Of a stretch of 64,000 nt of DNA, positions 1 to 11,206 are shown piece after piece. Below the pieces are notes generated by a model, which ran no database searches, had not been told where the DNA came from, and worked only from the letters and a program-made list of their open reading frames with translations. Every line of letters begins with the position of its first letter. Positions within the stretch are counted from its first letter, which is position 1. This DNA is from Choristoneura fumiferana (lineage: Eukaryota > Arthropoda > Insecta > Lepidoptera > Tortricidae), in NCBI RefSeq assembly GCF_025370935.1, contig NC_133479.1, positions 17,781,950 through 17,845,949 on the forward strand, written 5' to 3'. A program made the position numbers and the translations under genes.

Positions 1-269
1 AAATCGTACTAAGGCTATATATCATAATTACAATCATGTTACACTTTATAACAGGACAGGAGTAGTTTGCAACGTCTGAATTAGTAATAAAATATGTGTC
101 TTTGTGGAATGATGTCATCGCGTCTAGACAACACAAAGATGCTGTAAAACCAAATGATACAGAAGTTGAAGATCAATTATTTAAATTATGGCAAACACTT
201 AAGGAACTCCACACACTAGAAGCAGTGCCGCGTGGCATATTCTCCTTAGTCTTGACCTATGCTAAATGA
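1..269 (+). pseudogene. Broken partial copy of the 24724-25161 ORF
   Basis: This is the right-hand part of the same reading frame as copy B, cut by the window edge. Relative to B it lacks one TA dinucleotide in the TATATA run near position 20, which shifts the frame. It also has TAG (63-65) where B has a TAT codon. After that the frame stays open to the same TGA (267-269), with few changes. The two disabling changes suggest this copy is inactive, or that neither copy is under constraint. Function is unknown; see the copy B entry. Confidence 0.45.
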
Positions 270-540
270 TGTAGCGTTTAAGACCTGGATGAGTCATGAG
301 TTTTGGAAATTGTTTTAGCATATTTAAAGTTTACTCATTGCATTATTTTATTTGTATATTATGCAGTACTCTTAGAATTGATTTGTTTTTAATTCACTGC
401 AACGATCTGTATATTCGGTGTGTGGCACTCCTAATGTGATCAAAGCTCGCGTTGGTAAGAGACGACCAATTTGTCCTAATTTTAGATTTGTTTTGTCAAT
501 TGAGTTGGTGTCATAAATTCAATTTTTGATGTCGAGGTAT

Positions 541-870
541 TTGAAAGAAAGAAAGAAAGGTTTATTTTGGCTTCATAGCTACCACCTAAAACTAAGACTA
601 AAACTAGCACTAAAACTATGTTACTTGGTGACACCACAGGATACCAAAAAGGGCCAAAAAGCCAAAAAGGGATTGTCAAAGTGAGCGGGCTGCAAAGTTT
701 TCCTGGGATCCTAGCGCTACCTAGTCAGCGAAGACAAGAACTCCTCATTGCTGACGCACATGTCTAGTACTGATGACCTCAATCATGTTCTACATTGCGC
801 TATCGAGTTTATCAACCATGATGACTTTACCTTCGGAGTTCGTTCCCCACGCATAACATTTGTCTAGTGG
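541..870 (-). mobile_element. Probable LINE 3' end, minus strand (copy A)
   Basis: Read on the minus strand, the sequence ends in an AATAAA signal followed by a (TTTC)n tail (plus-strand GAAA repeats at 543-560). This is the usual form of a non-LTR retrotransposon 3' end in Lepidoptera. No coding domain is visible. The inner boundary is uncertain, and the same block is at 25437-25770 in copy B, so insertion predates the split of the copies. Confidence 0.35.
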
Positions 871-945
871 TGGGAAGTACTGTAAATTATAGGGCATAGT
901 GTGATGAAGATGAAGTGCTGCTACTGCTACTACTATAAAAACGAA

Positions 946-1107
946 ATGTCTCGTCGCCACTGGCCACAGACAAACCCAATTTATAGCGGCTCACCAGTAG
1001 GCAGATACAAAATCACCATACCTTACCTCGGTGGTCTATCATATTTATTCACCACACTGGGGTTGCTTGCATCTCTGTGGGGTATTTATTTACTCTATGC
1101 CCTTTAA
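946..1107 (+). CDS. Candidate sarcolamban-like membrane micropeptide (copy A)
   Basis: A 53-codon ORF with a purine at -3 of its ATG. Residues 1-28 are polar and basic (RRHW near the start). Residues 29-53 form one hydrophobic helix running to the C-terminus, containing LFTTLGLLASL followed by YLLYAL. Insect sarcolamban, a muscle sarcoplasmic-reticulum micropeptide that binds and inhibits SERCA, has from memory an LFTT-G-LA-L core followed by YL-YA at its C-terminus. The match is in the right place, though the middle of the helix is two residues shorter and there are about 25 extra N-terminal residues. Copy B keeps the ORF with three substitutions, two of them synonymous, while the sequence just upstream has a 1-nt indel. 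It could instead be an unrelated single-pass peptide or chance; no promoter or splice evidence was seen. Confidence 0.4.
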   Translation: MSRRHWPQTNPIYSGSPVGRYKITIPYLGGLSYLFTTLGLLASLWGIYLLYAL

Positions 1108-2240
1108 TCCCTAGGGTATCATGTGTCACACTTGATACTCGGTCACGCACGTGGCGGCGAGCGTGGGCGCCGTCTGGGGGTGAAGTGGAGGGAGGACAGC
1201 CATACGCATCTGGATCTTTATTAAATGGTTTTAGGATAATGTCGATTCTGTTTCTGAAATATAGTATGGTATCATCTCGATTTCTCCACAAAAATTGAAC
1301 TGATACCGATGAAGATTTTTGCATTATCTTTGTACCATTTCAGGGTAAGAATTGATGTAGGTATTGATTTGTTGATCAAAGTTTCATAATAAAGAAAAAA
1401 AAGGAACTAAACTAACTAAATTCTCACGAGAACTTTTTAAAGTTACATCGTGATCTTCAGTTATTAGGTACATTGTATAAAAACACACGTGCCAAATTAC
1501 GTACATTTTCCTAGATTTAGAGGATTTTACATGCCCTGAATGCCGTGGGTATATCTGTATTTTGCGTTGGGTAGTTTTTTTTAAACACATTCAATGACAT
1601 TTCCACTCTATTAGTTATATATGTATATGCTGTGAGTACATCAGGTATTGGGTATAATAACTTCGGAAAACCGTTTGGAATAAATTTAAAACGTATAAGT
1701 AGTATACGCGAGAGATAAATGATGCAGATAAATCATATACATCGTGCCAATGAGTCATGGGCGGGAAAGTAAATTTACTGCCTCGTTCAGTCGATACGTT
1801 TGATCAGGTGATTATCATACACACCTGTGAATTTTCAGACTCAATATTTGTTCAGAGGACGATCAAAATTAAACCTAAAAGAAGGCCGCTAAAGGTTCGC
1901 TTTTGAAAGTTAAACGATGAGGTAGTAATTTATCAAGCTTTAGCCGTAAATATTAGGTAAATCTATTAGGGCTATATCAAATGCAGGAATGACAAATTGT
2001 CGTAGAACAGCTCGCGGGAATGAGTTTGAAATCGTCGTCCACAAAATAATCGTTTATATCTCTGTGTTGTCATAGATATCATTATGTACCTACGTCGTTT
2101 TTATAAAGCACTGGAAAAAAAAACGACAAATTTGCAGTAGTAACTCGATGACAACACAAACATTTTTTTTTGTCTTACGTTGTTACGAATGAGTAAATGT
2201 TCTCTTTCTTTCTTTCAAATGATCATGTCTGTAGCGTGTA

Positions 2241-2554
2241 AGAAGCCGTGGTGGCAGAGTGGTTTGACCTATGGCCTCTCAAGCAGAGGTTCGTGGGTTC
2301 AAACCCCGGCTCGCACCTCTGAGTTTTTCGAAATTCATGTGCGGAATTATATTTGAAATTTACCACGAGCTTTACGGTGAAGGAAAACATCGTGAGGAAA
2401 CCTGCACAAACCTGCGAAGCAATTCAATGGTGTGTGTGAAGTTCCCAATCCGCACTGGGCCCGCGTGGGAACTACTGCCCAAGCCCTCTCATTCTGAGGG
2501 GAGGCCTGTGCCCTGCAGTGGGACGTATATAGGCTGGGATGATGATGATGATGA
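2241..2554 (+). mobile_element. tRNA-derived SINE with (GAT)n tail (copy A)
   Basis: The tRNA-like head has an A-box-like TGGCAGAGTGG and a B-box-like GGTTCAAACCC. A tRNA-unrelated body and a GATGATGAT tail follow. It is flanked by the 11-bp target-site duplication TGTAGCGTGTA at 2230-2240 and 2555-2565. The same insertion is in copy B (27151-27473). The body matches the family at 58392-58695 and the general form of lepidopteran HaSE-type SINEs. The last ~45 bp resemble the RTE LINE 3' end in this window. Confidence 0.85.
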
Positions 2555-2683
2555 TGTAGCGTGTAGCATGTTCTTGGTACCTAATAGGTATAATGGTGTT
2601 AATGTTAATGACTTTTATAGTTGAGCATACGCACCTTTAATACAATGCTGACGTAAATGCAAATTTTCATCTGCCCACTAGTA

Positions 2684-2884
2684 CCTATTACAAATGCGAA
2701 TGTTTGTAAGTCTGTTTTGTCTGTTGTGACCGCTGAACCCATTTAGATGAAATTCGTTATACAGATAGTTTGAGTCCCGGGGAAGGACATTTCAGTTTAG
2801 TTTTTATCCTGAAAAACTGCATATTTCCAGCGTATTAGCAATAAACAAATTCTACGCGGCCGGAGTCGCGGGCAACAGCTAGTT
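2684..2884 (+). mobile_element. Helitron-like non-autonomous repeat (copy A)
   Basis: The block begins near ATTACAAATGCGAATGTTTG and ends with GTCGCGGGCAACAGCTAGT. This is a very common lepidopteran repeat end whose CTAGT terminus fits Helitron 3' ends (CTRR). No TSD is seen, as expected for that class. A related tail is at about 7655-7702 and a related head at about 10425-10470. The Helitron assignment is from general knowledge and is moderate. Confidence 0.45.
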
Positions 2885-3390
2885 TTTAAATAAATGCGAA
2901 AAATAACTAAAATAAAAAAATGCAGTTGTGTCATGTTGTATTAGAGGTGCAAATATGGAACGTAATCTTATGAAGATGATTCCTTTTTTGTGATGACTAA
3001 AAGGTTGCTAAGGATAGGTAATGTGTATAACAGCAGTCCACAGTGGCTCAGAATTAATATGTAGGTATTTAATCAAAGCTAGTAATTTATCTGACTAGCG
3101 AAAAATCAAACATATCACCGTATACAACATTGTAACACACTTAGACGAGCCCTCTAAATATATTTGGAACATGAAAATTCAAGCTAGGTCAGTACTATTT
3201 ACATTAAGTAAAATACTGTGTCATCAATAGGTACGATGAAATCAGAAGTTTAATGGCATAGATAAGTAACTAATCATATCTTAAGTAATATACCAAAGAA
3301 TCTGATAAGAAGGTCAAATCATTTATTATCGGAGCATGGACTTCTTGAATTTATTGTTAGTGAGAAACAATCTACGGCGTTATAAAAGCC

Positions 3391-3528
3391 ATATTAAATA
3401 TAATGACCCGGATAACTCACGTCTTAAATCGAGTTTAGCTCGACATGTTTCGGGCTAATCCGTAGCCCTTCGTCTTCGGGTTAATATGAGTGAGTCTCAC
3501 GGTAGTTTCATGTTCAAAGTTATAAAAG
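3391..3528 (+). mobile_element. 138-bp insertion in copy A only, with 12-bp TSD
   Basis: Flanked by GTTATAAAAGCC at 3379-3390 and 3529-3540. Copy B has that sequence once (near 28583-28594), so B is the empty site. The insert contains a palindromic stretch around TCGAGTTTAGCTCGA and the GGGCTAATCCGTAGCCC hairpin. No ORF or tRNA boxes are seen. A small non-autonomous element is clear; its class is not. Confidence 0.7.
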
Positions 3529-3573
3529 CCAGTTTATATATTCACTAAACAACAGCTAGGTAATAATAGTGTA

Positions 3574-3975
3574 AATTGAAAATACAAACTGAAATATAGA
3601 TGCACAGAAAAAAGAAAAATAAACCATCACTGTGAATCGAACCCATCCTCGGTAATCCGTACCGCGTGCTATACCGCTACACCACTGATGGTCACTGGTG
3701 GTGGTGGATGTCGCTAGCGTCGCTGCTTAAGTGACTAAGTAAGAAACACAAGCTGAGATATGAGGTGCATAGGGAAATTCGTGTCGACCGTTGAGTGGTG
3801 TAGCGGTTTAGCATACGGATTAAGGACCTGGGTTCGATTCCCAGTGATGGTCTTATTTTTCTGTTTTTTCTGTGCATCTATATTTCAGTTTGATTTTCAA
3901 TTTCGGTTTACGGGACGATAAAAGTAAAAATTTTGGAATTGAAATAAAATACAAAAAGATTCCAAAAAACAAACT
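3574..3975. mobile_element. Fold-back pair of tRNA-SINEs in copy A only
   Basis: A 402-bp insert flanked by the 13-bp repeat TAATAATAGTGTA (3561-3573, 3976-3988). Copy B has one such site with one mismatch. The left arm (about 3574-3690) is a minus-strand tRNA-SINE and the right arm (about 3789-3975) a plus-strand one, with B-box-like GGTTCGATTCC. About 100 bp of non-tRNA sequence separates the heads. A single outer TSD suggests the head-to-head pair arrived as one unit, or that a second copy landed inside the first. Confidence 0.7.
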
Positions 3976-3988
3976 TAATAATAGTGTA

Positions 3989-5552
3989 GTTAGTTACGCC
4001 GGGCGAAATGTTTAATTCCTGTACTTGACAGACGTCAATCTTCGGGACTCTAGCAAAGATGTAGCTAGAGCTACAATGGAATTGGTGAATACTTTATTGG
4101 CTCATTGGGTGACATAAGAAAAGAGTAAAATTTTCAAATTAGAAAGAGTCGAGGCGGGAAAGGCAGCTCGCAGGGTGCAGTGGCTCAAAGTGAACAGTAA
4201 CTTGAAGAGTACAGCGGTTCACCTATTTTTTCTCTAAGATGTGAGAGGCCAGTCATAGACATATGAAAAAATAAAGACTTCAAAGTAAATACTTATACAT
4301 TTACGTACGTCAGAGAGCATCCAATTATAACGCATAATCAACAAATTGCACACTCGTACTTAAATAATAAAATATGTGTTAATAACATAATAACGTGGAC
4401 ACAGCATATAAATCTGGAGCTAATAAGCATAACTTGACCGAGACCTAGCTACTCTAGTAAACAATTGTTACCTCACTGCACCTTATGTGAGCTTACTGTA
4501 AGGTCTTTTTCCTTTGGTTAAACGGTAACTTTGGTTGGTCACTGCAGTTTATACACTGTATCATTAATTATGAATTCAATGCAATTGTCGAGACGGATGG
4601 CGGTCTAAAAATAGAAACGCAACGTTTGCGCATTTTATTGTGTACATTATGTACGCATGGCAATGAAATAAATAACAGTTTTACTGATTTACGGTTAAGT
4701 ACATGAGACATGCCGTGATTACATTTAACGAGTTTCCGATATTCTTTTCGTGAACATGAATCGCATCAAAATGAAGTTGTTGAATACTTTATAAATTTTT
4801 CAATAGTTTATATAGAAAAAATAACTAAGTTTGTCACTGCGTGGCGCACCAGCTACAACGCGCCCTTTTTACTCCCCTGTTGTTATTCAGTGCGTCCTTT
4901 TTCAAACTGAACTAGAAGAAAAGGGACGCACTGAGGGATACTTCTAGTAGTTAGTGGCAAGTGCACTTGGTCACGTCGTATTCTGTGAATCGTGAGACAG
5001 TCGTTGTTCTCACGTGCAACTTTGCATACCAACATATTGTTAGCGTTTACCTTTTCTTAATTGTACCAGTAGCCAAGCATCAACTCATCCAACTGACAGG
5101 AGCTGTCAGTGGGGTGAGGGGTTGTTGGGACGTAGACAGGGAGAGTAATGGTGTGCGTCTCGAGACTGGCAATTATAAATTAGCTTTTACTAAGAATTTG
5201 TTGTACGTGGGATTGAGATTGAATTTGTAAGGTGATACTACCTTTTATTTCGGACGGACGGAAAGGGATAAATTATTACAGTCGGTGGTACGTATAAGGA
5301 ACACGCGACCACCATTTTTTATTTCTGTTCTGAACCCATAGCTTCGATAGTTCGATTTTAAAAAGAGTATACACTCACTCACTCACTTCTAAGCAGTTGC
5401 AATTGTATGTTAATCTGTTTAGCAATAGCAATTATAATGGGTATTTACATTTCAAATCGGTTAATTTTACTGTTTTAAGAAAAAAGCTAAAAATAGTTAA
5501 AAGGACAAGTGGTGCGATTCTGAAGTCATTGAAATAAAACGTAAAGATAATA
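3989..5552. other. Intergenic sequence, copy A
   Basis: No gene seen. It holds an imperfect hairpin at about 4889-4936, where TCAGTGCGTCC pairs with GGACGCACTGA; the hairpin is also in copy B near 29860-29910. At about 5039-5310 it has sequence replaced in B by older repeat plus the DIRS element. An 89-codon ORF at 4961-5230 does not survive in B, so it is not called a gene. Confidence 0.5.
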
Positions 5553-5753
5553 CATCAGTGGTGTAGCGGTATAGCAGCGGTACGGATTACCGAGGACCTG
5601 GGTTCGATTCCAGTGATGGTTTCTTATTTTTCTCCTTTTTTCTGTGTGCATCTATATTTCAGTTTGTATTTTCAATTTCGGTTTTACGGGATGACCGTAA
5701 AGTAGAAATTTGGAATTGAAATAAAAAATACAAAAAGATTCCAAAAACCAATC
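5553..5753 (+). mobile_element. tRNA-derived SINE in copy A only, 13-bp TSD
   Basis: The head starts CATCAGTGGTGTAGCGG and has a B box GGTTCGATTCC. The acceptor-stem-like ends CATCA and TGATGG can pair. An AT-rich body and an AAAAAGATTCC-type end follow. The TSD CGTAAAGATAATA is at 5540-5552 and 5754-5766. Copy B has one site near 35996-36008 with no insert. The clean empty site makes boundaries and polarity firm. Confidence 0.9.
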
Positions 5754-6663
5754 GTAAAGATAATAGCTAAGCTGGCATCCCCAACAGCCGCAGTATTATA
5801 ATGGCAAACCATACGTGCAATATAGTTTAGTTGCTGACCTCTCGGCGAACGTACACGAGCGACACGGAAGAGAAATACTTAACTTAACACGTTCAACGTA
5901 CGCGTGTATGATAACTTTTTGGAACACAATATCCTTAACTTCGATCCATATTAAGTACCAAAGATAACGGGTCACGTTCAAAATCAAAGCTAAATGCTGT
6001 CTGCGTGAACTTAGGTGAGTAGCTCACAATGGTGAAATGCAAGCAATTAAGTACATCGCTACCAACCCGATTGCAAGAATCAAAACTAGCAGCTGCCATC
6101 GATTTTATAGCTTGATCTCATAGTGAGATCTGTGGAAGATAATAAAGTAGTATTATCGATAAGCTAAGGTTTACCCTACATAAAGATACAGTAGCTCTAC
6201 AACTGTTTTACTTTACTCAAATTTAACAAGTTAAAAAAAAACTGCATCGAAATCGGTGCTACAGAAAAACAGAGAGATTGGCGTCAAACTATATAGCCTT
6301 CTTTTTGCGTCGACAGGTTTAAAATAGAACTTACTCTTACGATTTCTAGTCATAGAGTAACATTAAGGTCAAATGTCAAGAATACTCAAAATATCCCATC
6401 TCTCCTCAAACTTGGCCTTGAAAGACCTTATTTGTAGAGACAAAATTTGAACACTGACTAGTTATCTTTGGTGTTATTGAACATTAACCCTAAATGTCAG
6501 AATCACAATCGTATATCATTAAATGATACGTCAAAAGCAAAATTTCTCATTATTAAATATTATAGGGAAATTACAGTGATCTATATTAATTATGTCATTA
6601 TAACTGAGTCATGGCATGCGCAGGCGGCGATTGGCATCAATAATTTTATGACTATTATAATAA

Positions 6664-6770
6664 GGGACTGTTTCACCATCCATTGATTAGCGTTAACCAA
6701 CAAAACGAATAGAGACGGAATCACGCCTAACCGCCAGTTAACACTAATCAATGGATGGTGAAACAGCCCC
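6664..6770. mobile_element. PIF/Harbinger-type MITE, internally deleted (copy A)
   Basis: Terminal inverted repeats starting GGGRCTGTTTCACCATCC and ending in the complement, flanked by TAA on both sides. A 3-bp TAA duplication fits the PIF/Harbinger superfamily. The copy B version (36862-36999) is about 30 bp longer in the middle, so A has lost an internal piece. Confidence 0.7.
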
Positions 6771-9150
6771 TAATTGTCTATTGTCATCTTAAAAGCGTAA
6801 ATAATTAATACCACCTTGAATATCAAGCCCGATGAATAGCTAGTTTAATATAAAGTGCGTTTGTTCATCGGTTTTTGAAATCAAGTATAATATCACGGAA
6901 ATGATACAAATCATTTCCGTGTTAAGTTCCTAATACGCATAATTGCGCCTGCGTGGAAACTACGGCCAAAGCCCTTCCCATTTTTTTTTCACACATTTCC
7001 AAATGGGATTTTCAAATGAAGTGATCTAAAAAAATAACCTAACCAACAAAAAGTTGTCACTTCAAAGTTCAATATCTCAAAAACGGCTGAACCGATTTTG
7101 ATAAAACATGTCTAAGAACCATCGCTAGAAAACCTGTTTTCAAACAAAAAAAAACCGCATTCAAATCGGTTCACCCGTTTAACACACACACATTGCTGTC
7201 AAACTTAGAACACTTTTTTGCGTCGGGGGATAAAAATAGGTCATCAATTAAAATCTGGACCAAATTAAGACGAAATGCATGCATAATACCGGCAACGAAA
7301 TAGCTAAACAGAAAAACAGAAGTGGTAACTTAAAACTCTTGTTTAGCATATTCGTCGGTACAAAAATAAGTGCTGTCGAGCACACTTATATGTATACATC
7401 GACCTTGTGTGTAGTTGTATATAGTCTTGGTAACGTACATATTTTTATGCCCTTGGCTGTACAAGAAACTAACTTCTGCATGTGACACCTTCGCGTAGAA
7501 AAACTTTTTCGAAATTGTTAAGAGTTAATAAAGAGATAAAATCAAAGGTTCTTAACTCACTACAAATGCGGTCCGTTAATATCTTTACCGGTAAAAACAA
7601 TTATTAACTGTATAAAATAGAAAAACCCCGAAAAATATAGTTCCCGCGAGATAGCAATAAACGAATTCTACGCAGACGGAGTCGCGGGCAACAGCTCGTT
7701 TATAATATTAGCAAGGATGCATATTACTGACAGTGAGACATGTTTGGACATGATAAAAAAACGCAGTCAAAAATATGTCAATGCCTGTTGACATTTAACG
7801 GCTAATGAACTAATTAATAATGTCAAGTACGACACGCAACTAAATTTACAATTTAACCCCAACCATGTGACTAATTTGATACGTGCTCCGAAATGCGTAC
7901 GTGAAGTTATCTGGCTCTCAGCCATTTTTTAATACTCTAAAACAACCAATATAAGCACCATGCAGTGCACAAAATACTAAAAATCACAAGACAGTCTCTA
8001 TAACGTAGAATTTTGCTGGGATATTGATGGTGGTTACGCCGTTTAGCGATTGAACGTTACAACAGACGCTGTCTCACAGGTTTAAGTAATTCTCTTATAT
8101 TTTTTGTACTTTTTTAAGTTCAATGAAATCTTAATTGCAAATAATGCCCATTGTCGCCGAGAAAAAACAGAGTGGCTGTGTTTGTTCGCTGGCCAAAAAA
8201 GGCTCTACGGTCGGATGTTTTTGTAAATTGAGATCCAAATTTGGGGTAAGACTTTAGCGCTTTTTGGTATCGTTGGTGCGATTAAAATGTAGACGTCAGA
8301 GTATTGATGACTGTCCCTGTAGTTGGCATGTTTAATTTTATTATATTAGCAATACAATTGCAATTACAAGTTATTAAAAAATATCGTCTGTCAAAATTTT
8401 CCTTTTACTAGTTTTAGATACTAAACATGCAAACATAAAAATAAGACACTACACACAAGAAAAACAAAGAACAAACCACAACCACAAACACTACAAAAAC
8501 TAAAACCCCAAAACTACTACTAATATCAAATTAGGTACAAGTCAGGTAAGGTCTGGTAAGGTGGCTAGGAGGCTAGCAGACAAAATACGTATTTTTATCT
8601 ACACAGATTTTCAGTTTAGTTTTACTACGAATGCAACAAGGTTCTTTTAAAAAGACAATCAGAAACTTATTAGTGTCCTGTTTTCTAAATATAACCCTAT
8701 TAAAATTTGGCACATCATGCTAAAGCTTAAAACACTTGGCACTGGCATTGACCTGGCTCAACAATTTCGTGGACATCAATTTATGTTAGTTTCAATTAGT
8801 CTAGAAGTTTTGATGACTAAACATTAAGCCGTAGAAGATAAATTTGTGCTTTGTTTTCGTGATACTACGTTTTATGATACAGCTACTTCAAAATTGTATT
8901 ACAACATTTTATTGTTACGTCTGGTAGTTTAAACGTCCTCGATAATTTCGAGTGCTGCCAAGACTGTTCTCTTAATTTTCAATAAAAGGGCCACTTTATT
9001 CTAAACAACAACATGTGATTCCTTTCCTTCGTATGTTTCTGGCATTAAGCCATAAACGCCGGGCGCTTTCGTAAAAGCAAGATGTCCAAGATGACGAGAT
9101 GACGATAGCTCAGTCCGGCTCAGCAAAGATCGTGGGTGCCAAGAGTGCGT
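6771..9150. other. Intergenic sequence with old repeat fragments, copy A
   Basis: No gene supported. It contains a SINE 3' scrap near 6950-6990, an AAACGGCTGAACCGATTTTGAT-type repeat at about 7075-7185, and a Helitron-like tail at about 7655-7702. The 68-codon ORF at 7279-7485 is also in copy B (37709-37915), but surrounding DNA is equally conserved and no domain is recognisable. Confidence 0.5.
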
Positions 9151-9152
9151 AA

Positions 9153-9443
9153 GAGAGTACTGCAACTGTTGTAAGGAATGCAATTGATACTATAAATAGA
9201 AGTAATATAGTAGTTGATACGTTAGATCAGACAGTTAGAGATGAATATGAGAGGGTGGATGATAAAATGAAGGTGGGTAAAAAGAGTAAAGCAAAAAACT
9301 TGCAGGCTTCGTGCTTAATTAAAGAGATTATTGCTGATGGTGTAGAGATAGGCAAGTTTTTCATTGGTCGGAATGCCCCCACAGATACTGCATGCCATGC
9401 CAAAGAGTTAACTATTCCACTGGCTCAAGATATTTTTTCTTGA
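9153..9443 (+). CDS. Unidentified open stretch of about 96 codons
   Basis: Open from just after a TAA at 9150 to TGA at 9441-9443, with no ATG near the start; the first in-frame ATG is at 9267. The translation is compositionally protein-like and hydrophilic, with a KKSKAK patch, and matches no family I recognise. Copy B retains only the first ~85 bases, then jumps to a poly(T) tract at 39636, so the rest is deleted there. It may be an exon, the remnant of an unknown mobile gene, or chance. Low confidence. Confidence 0.2.
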   Translation, partial: ESTATVVRNAIDTINRSNIVVDTLDQTVRDEYERVDDKMKVGKKSKAKNLQASCLIKEIIADGVEIGKFFIGRNAPTDTACHAKELTIPLAQDIFS

Positions 9444-10084
9444 ACACTATCGATAGCCGGTAATTAAAGATTGTTAAAATTTACTACAATATGCAAAACA
9501 AGCAACTGTGTAATTGACAAAAGACGACTCTAGTTTAGATTATAAAGCCGGTTGGTGACAAAAACCACTGGACTACACAATCGACACAGACAGTGAAATC
9601 AAGGCTTATTAAAAATAATGATATGTTATTGTAGCTAGGCAAGATGTACATGAAAAATATTTCCTGACTCAGCATAATCAAAGCTCATAGAGACGTTTTT
9701 TTGCTGTTGAACACGAGAAATAAGGACTGACGCTAGATTTCCACGTAATAAGAAGTGAAGACCCTACCAAGGGTGAAGCCGCAGGCGCAAGCTAGTATCC
9801 AATGTGTTTTTAACAACGGTATATTTATTTGTAATCTAATCCAGATTGCGGTCATTGCACTTTCTAAGCAATTATTTAATCAATTACTTTCGTTATCTGA
9901 GAAACACTAACCTTTGACGGGACCTGGAATTAAATTAATTACATAGTTGATTGTTGTCGTTGATTGATAGGTACATACCTACCAGAGGTACTGACGAACT
10001 ATTAAAAGTGGGAAAGAAGATTAAAATAGGTGTTGGCTAATTTAGAAGCTGAGCGAAGACAATCCATATCTCACTGCAGTCTTC

Positions 10085-10110
10085 TATTGTATGAATGAAT
10101 GAATGAATGA
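10085..10110 (+). repeat. (GAAT)n microsatellite
   Basis: Four to five GAAT units followed by GATTTATTTGTATAACA. This looks like the tail of a minus-strand LINE 3' end, but only a short flanking piece is visible. Confidence 0.5.
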
Positions 10111-10424
10111 TTTATTTGTATAACATAGGTAAGTTACAAAGATTGTTAAAATTTAAGGGGTTCTCTATGTTTCTGTATTTGCTTATTTAAAACAATAATA
10201 TAAAATATACTTAAATTAACTTGTTATCTCCAGGAATTCAAATTTAAAATCGAGAAATTAATTAACCTATTAATCCTAAATCCAAATTAGTCCAAAACAA
10301 TAGCAAGACAATATACATTATTTTGAAATCTATGCATCATCAATAAAATTTAATAATTATAAATTCAATTGTAATTTATTATAAATTAGAAATAATAAGC
10401 TTATAAGTACAGCCTTAGTTAACC

Positions 10425-10640
10425 TACTAATATTATAAATGTGAAAGTTTGTGAGTAGTGCTTGCTTGTGTTTGGTACCAACTCCATCTTGTAAAAACGG
10501 CTTGACGAATTTACATCGATTTGGTATATTTGGCTGGATCTTCTTTGTAATAGCACATAGCTTACTTTTTGCCTTAATTGTTCCAAGTGATTGGAATAAA
10601 ATCCAGAAATCTCAACCACTCGGTTTAGAGACAAAAAAAT
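10425..10640 (+). mobile_element. Helitron-like repeat head fragment
   Basis: Begins CTACTAATATTATAAATGTG followed by AAAGTTTGTGAG, a common head of lepidopteran Helitron-type repeats. It lies in the 1.6-kb stretch missing from copy B. The right end is unclear. Confidence 0.35.
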
Positions 10641-10851
10641 TGGTTTTATTTTAAGCAACAACAATAAAGACTACGCAGGAATTTTTGACCAATCTCTGAA
10701 TTTTAATTGCACCAGATAATACTTTATTGTCAACGTGAGCGAAGCCTCGGGTAAGGGCTAGCATTAGCATAATCGAAAGTGATGTTCAAGGCATCTTACT
10801 CTCATAAGTACACGTAACATCATCCACTAAGGGATAAGAATCCTGAATTCT

Positions 10852-11131
10852 CTTTTTTTTATTCGACTGGATGGCAAACGAGCAAGTGGGTCTCCTGATG
10901 GGAAGAGATCACCACCGCCCATAACAATCTGCAACACCAGGGGTATTGCAGATGCGTTGCCAACCTAGAGGCCTAAGATGGGATACCTCAAGTGCCAGTA
11001 ATTTCACCGGCTGTCTTACTCTCCACGCCGAAACACAACAGTGCAAGCACTGTTGCTTCACGGCAGGATTAGCGAGCAAGATGGTGGTAGCAATCCGGGC
11101 GGACCTTGCACAAGGTCCTACCACCTGCAAA
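10852..11131 (-). mobile_element. ~280-bp poly(A) element with hairpin 5' end (copy A, first)
   Basis: On the minus strand it starts at CAGGTGGTAGGACCTTGTGC, runs ~270 bp and ends ATCCAGTCGAATAAAAAAA. The 5' end folds as a nested hairpin: GGTGGTAG pairs with CTACCACC, enclosing the near-perfect palindrome GGACCTTGTGCAAGGTCC. Five copies in the window share both ends, so it is a discrete element and not a randomly 5'-truncated LINE. Its last ~60 bp resemble the LINE 3' end near 50640-50700. No tRNA boxes were found. Confidence 0.7.
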
Positions 11132-11206
11132 ATTATCTTTATATTTACACTTCTGTTAGGTAGGTATAAAGATTTCAATTCGAATGAACTTCTATCGGGT
11201 CTATAA

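Noticed and set aside
2247..2320. True tRNA (Leu/Ser-like) gene
   Set aside because: Good internal boxes, but it continues into a SINE body with a TSD; no terminator of four or more T directly after it.
2271..2624. 117-codon ORF
   Set aside because: It runs through a tRNA-derived SINE and its (GAT)n tail; the same false ORF occurs in other SINE copies.
5558..5625. True tRNA gene
   Set aside because: A and B boxes exist, but the cloverleaf is imperfect, an AT-rich body follows and a TSD encloses the unit, so it is a SINE head.
6468..6686. 72-codon ORF shared by both copies
   Set aside because: It starts at TTG and its last codons lie inside a Harbinger-type MITE.
10946..11206. 86-codon ORF with counterparts at 28105 and 39761
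   Set aside because: It is wholly within the 280-bp poly(A) element; open by chance and repeated with each copy.
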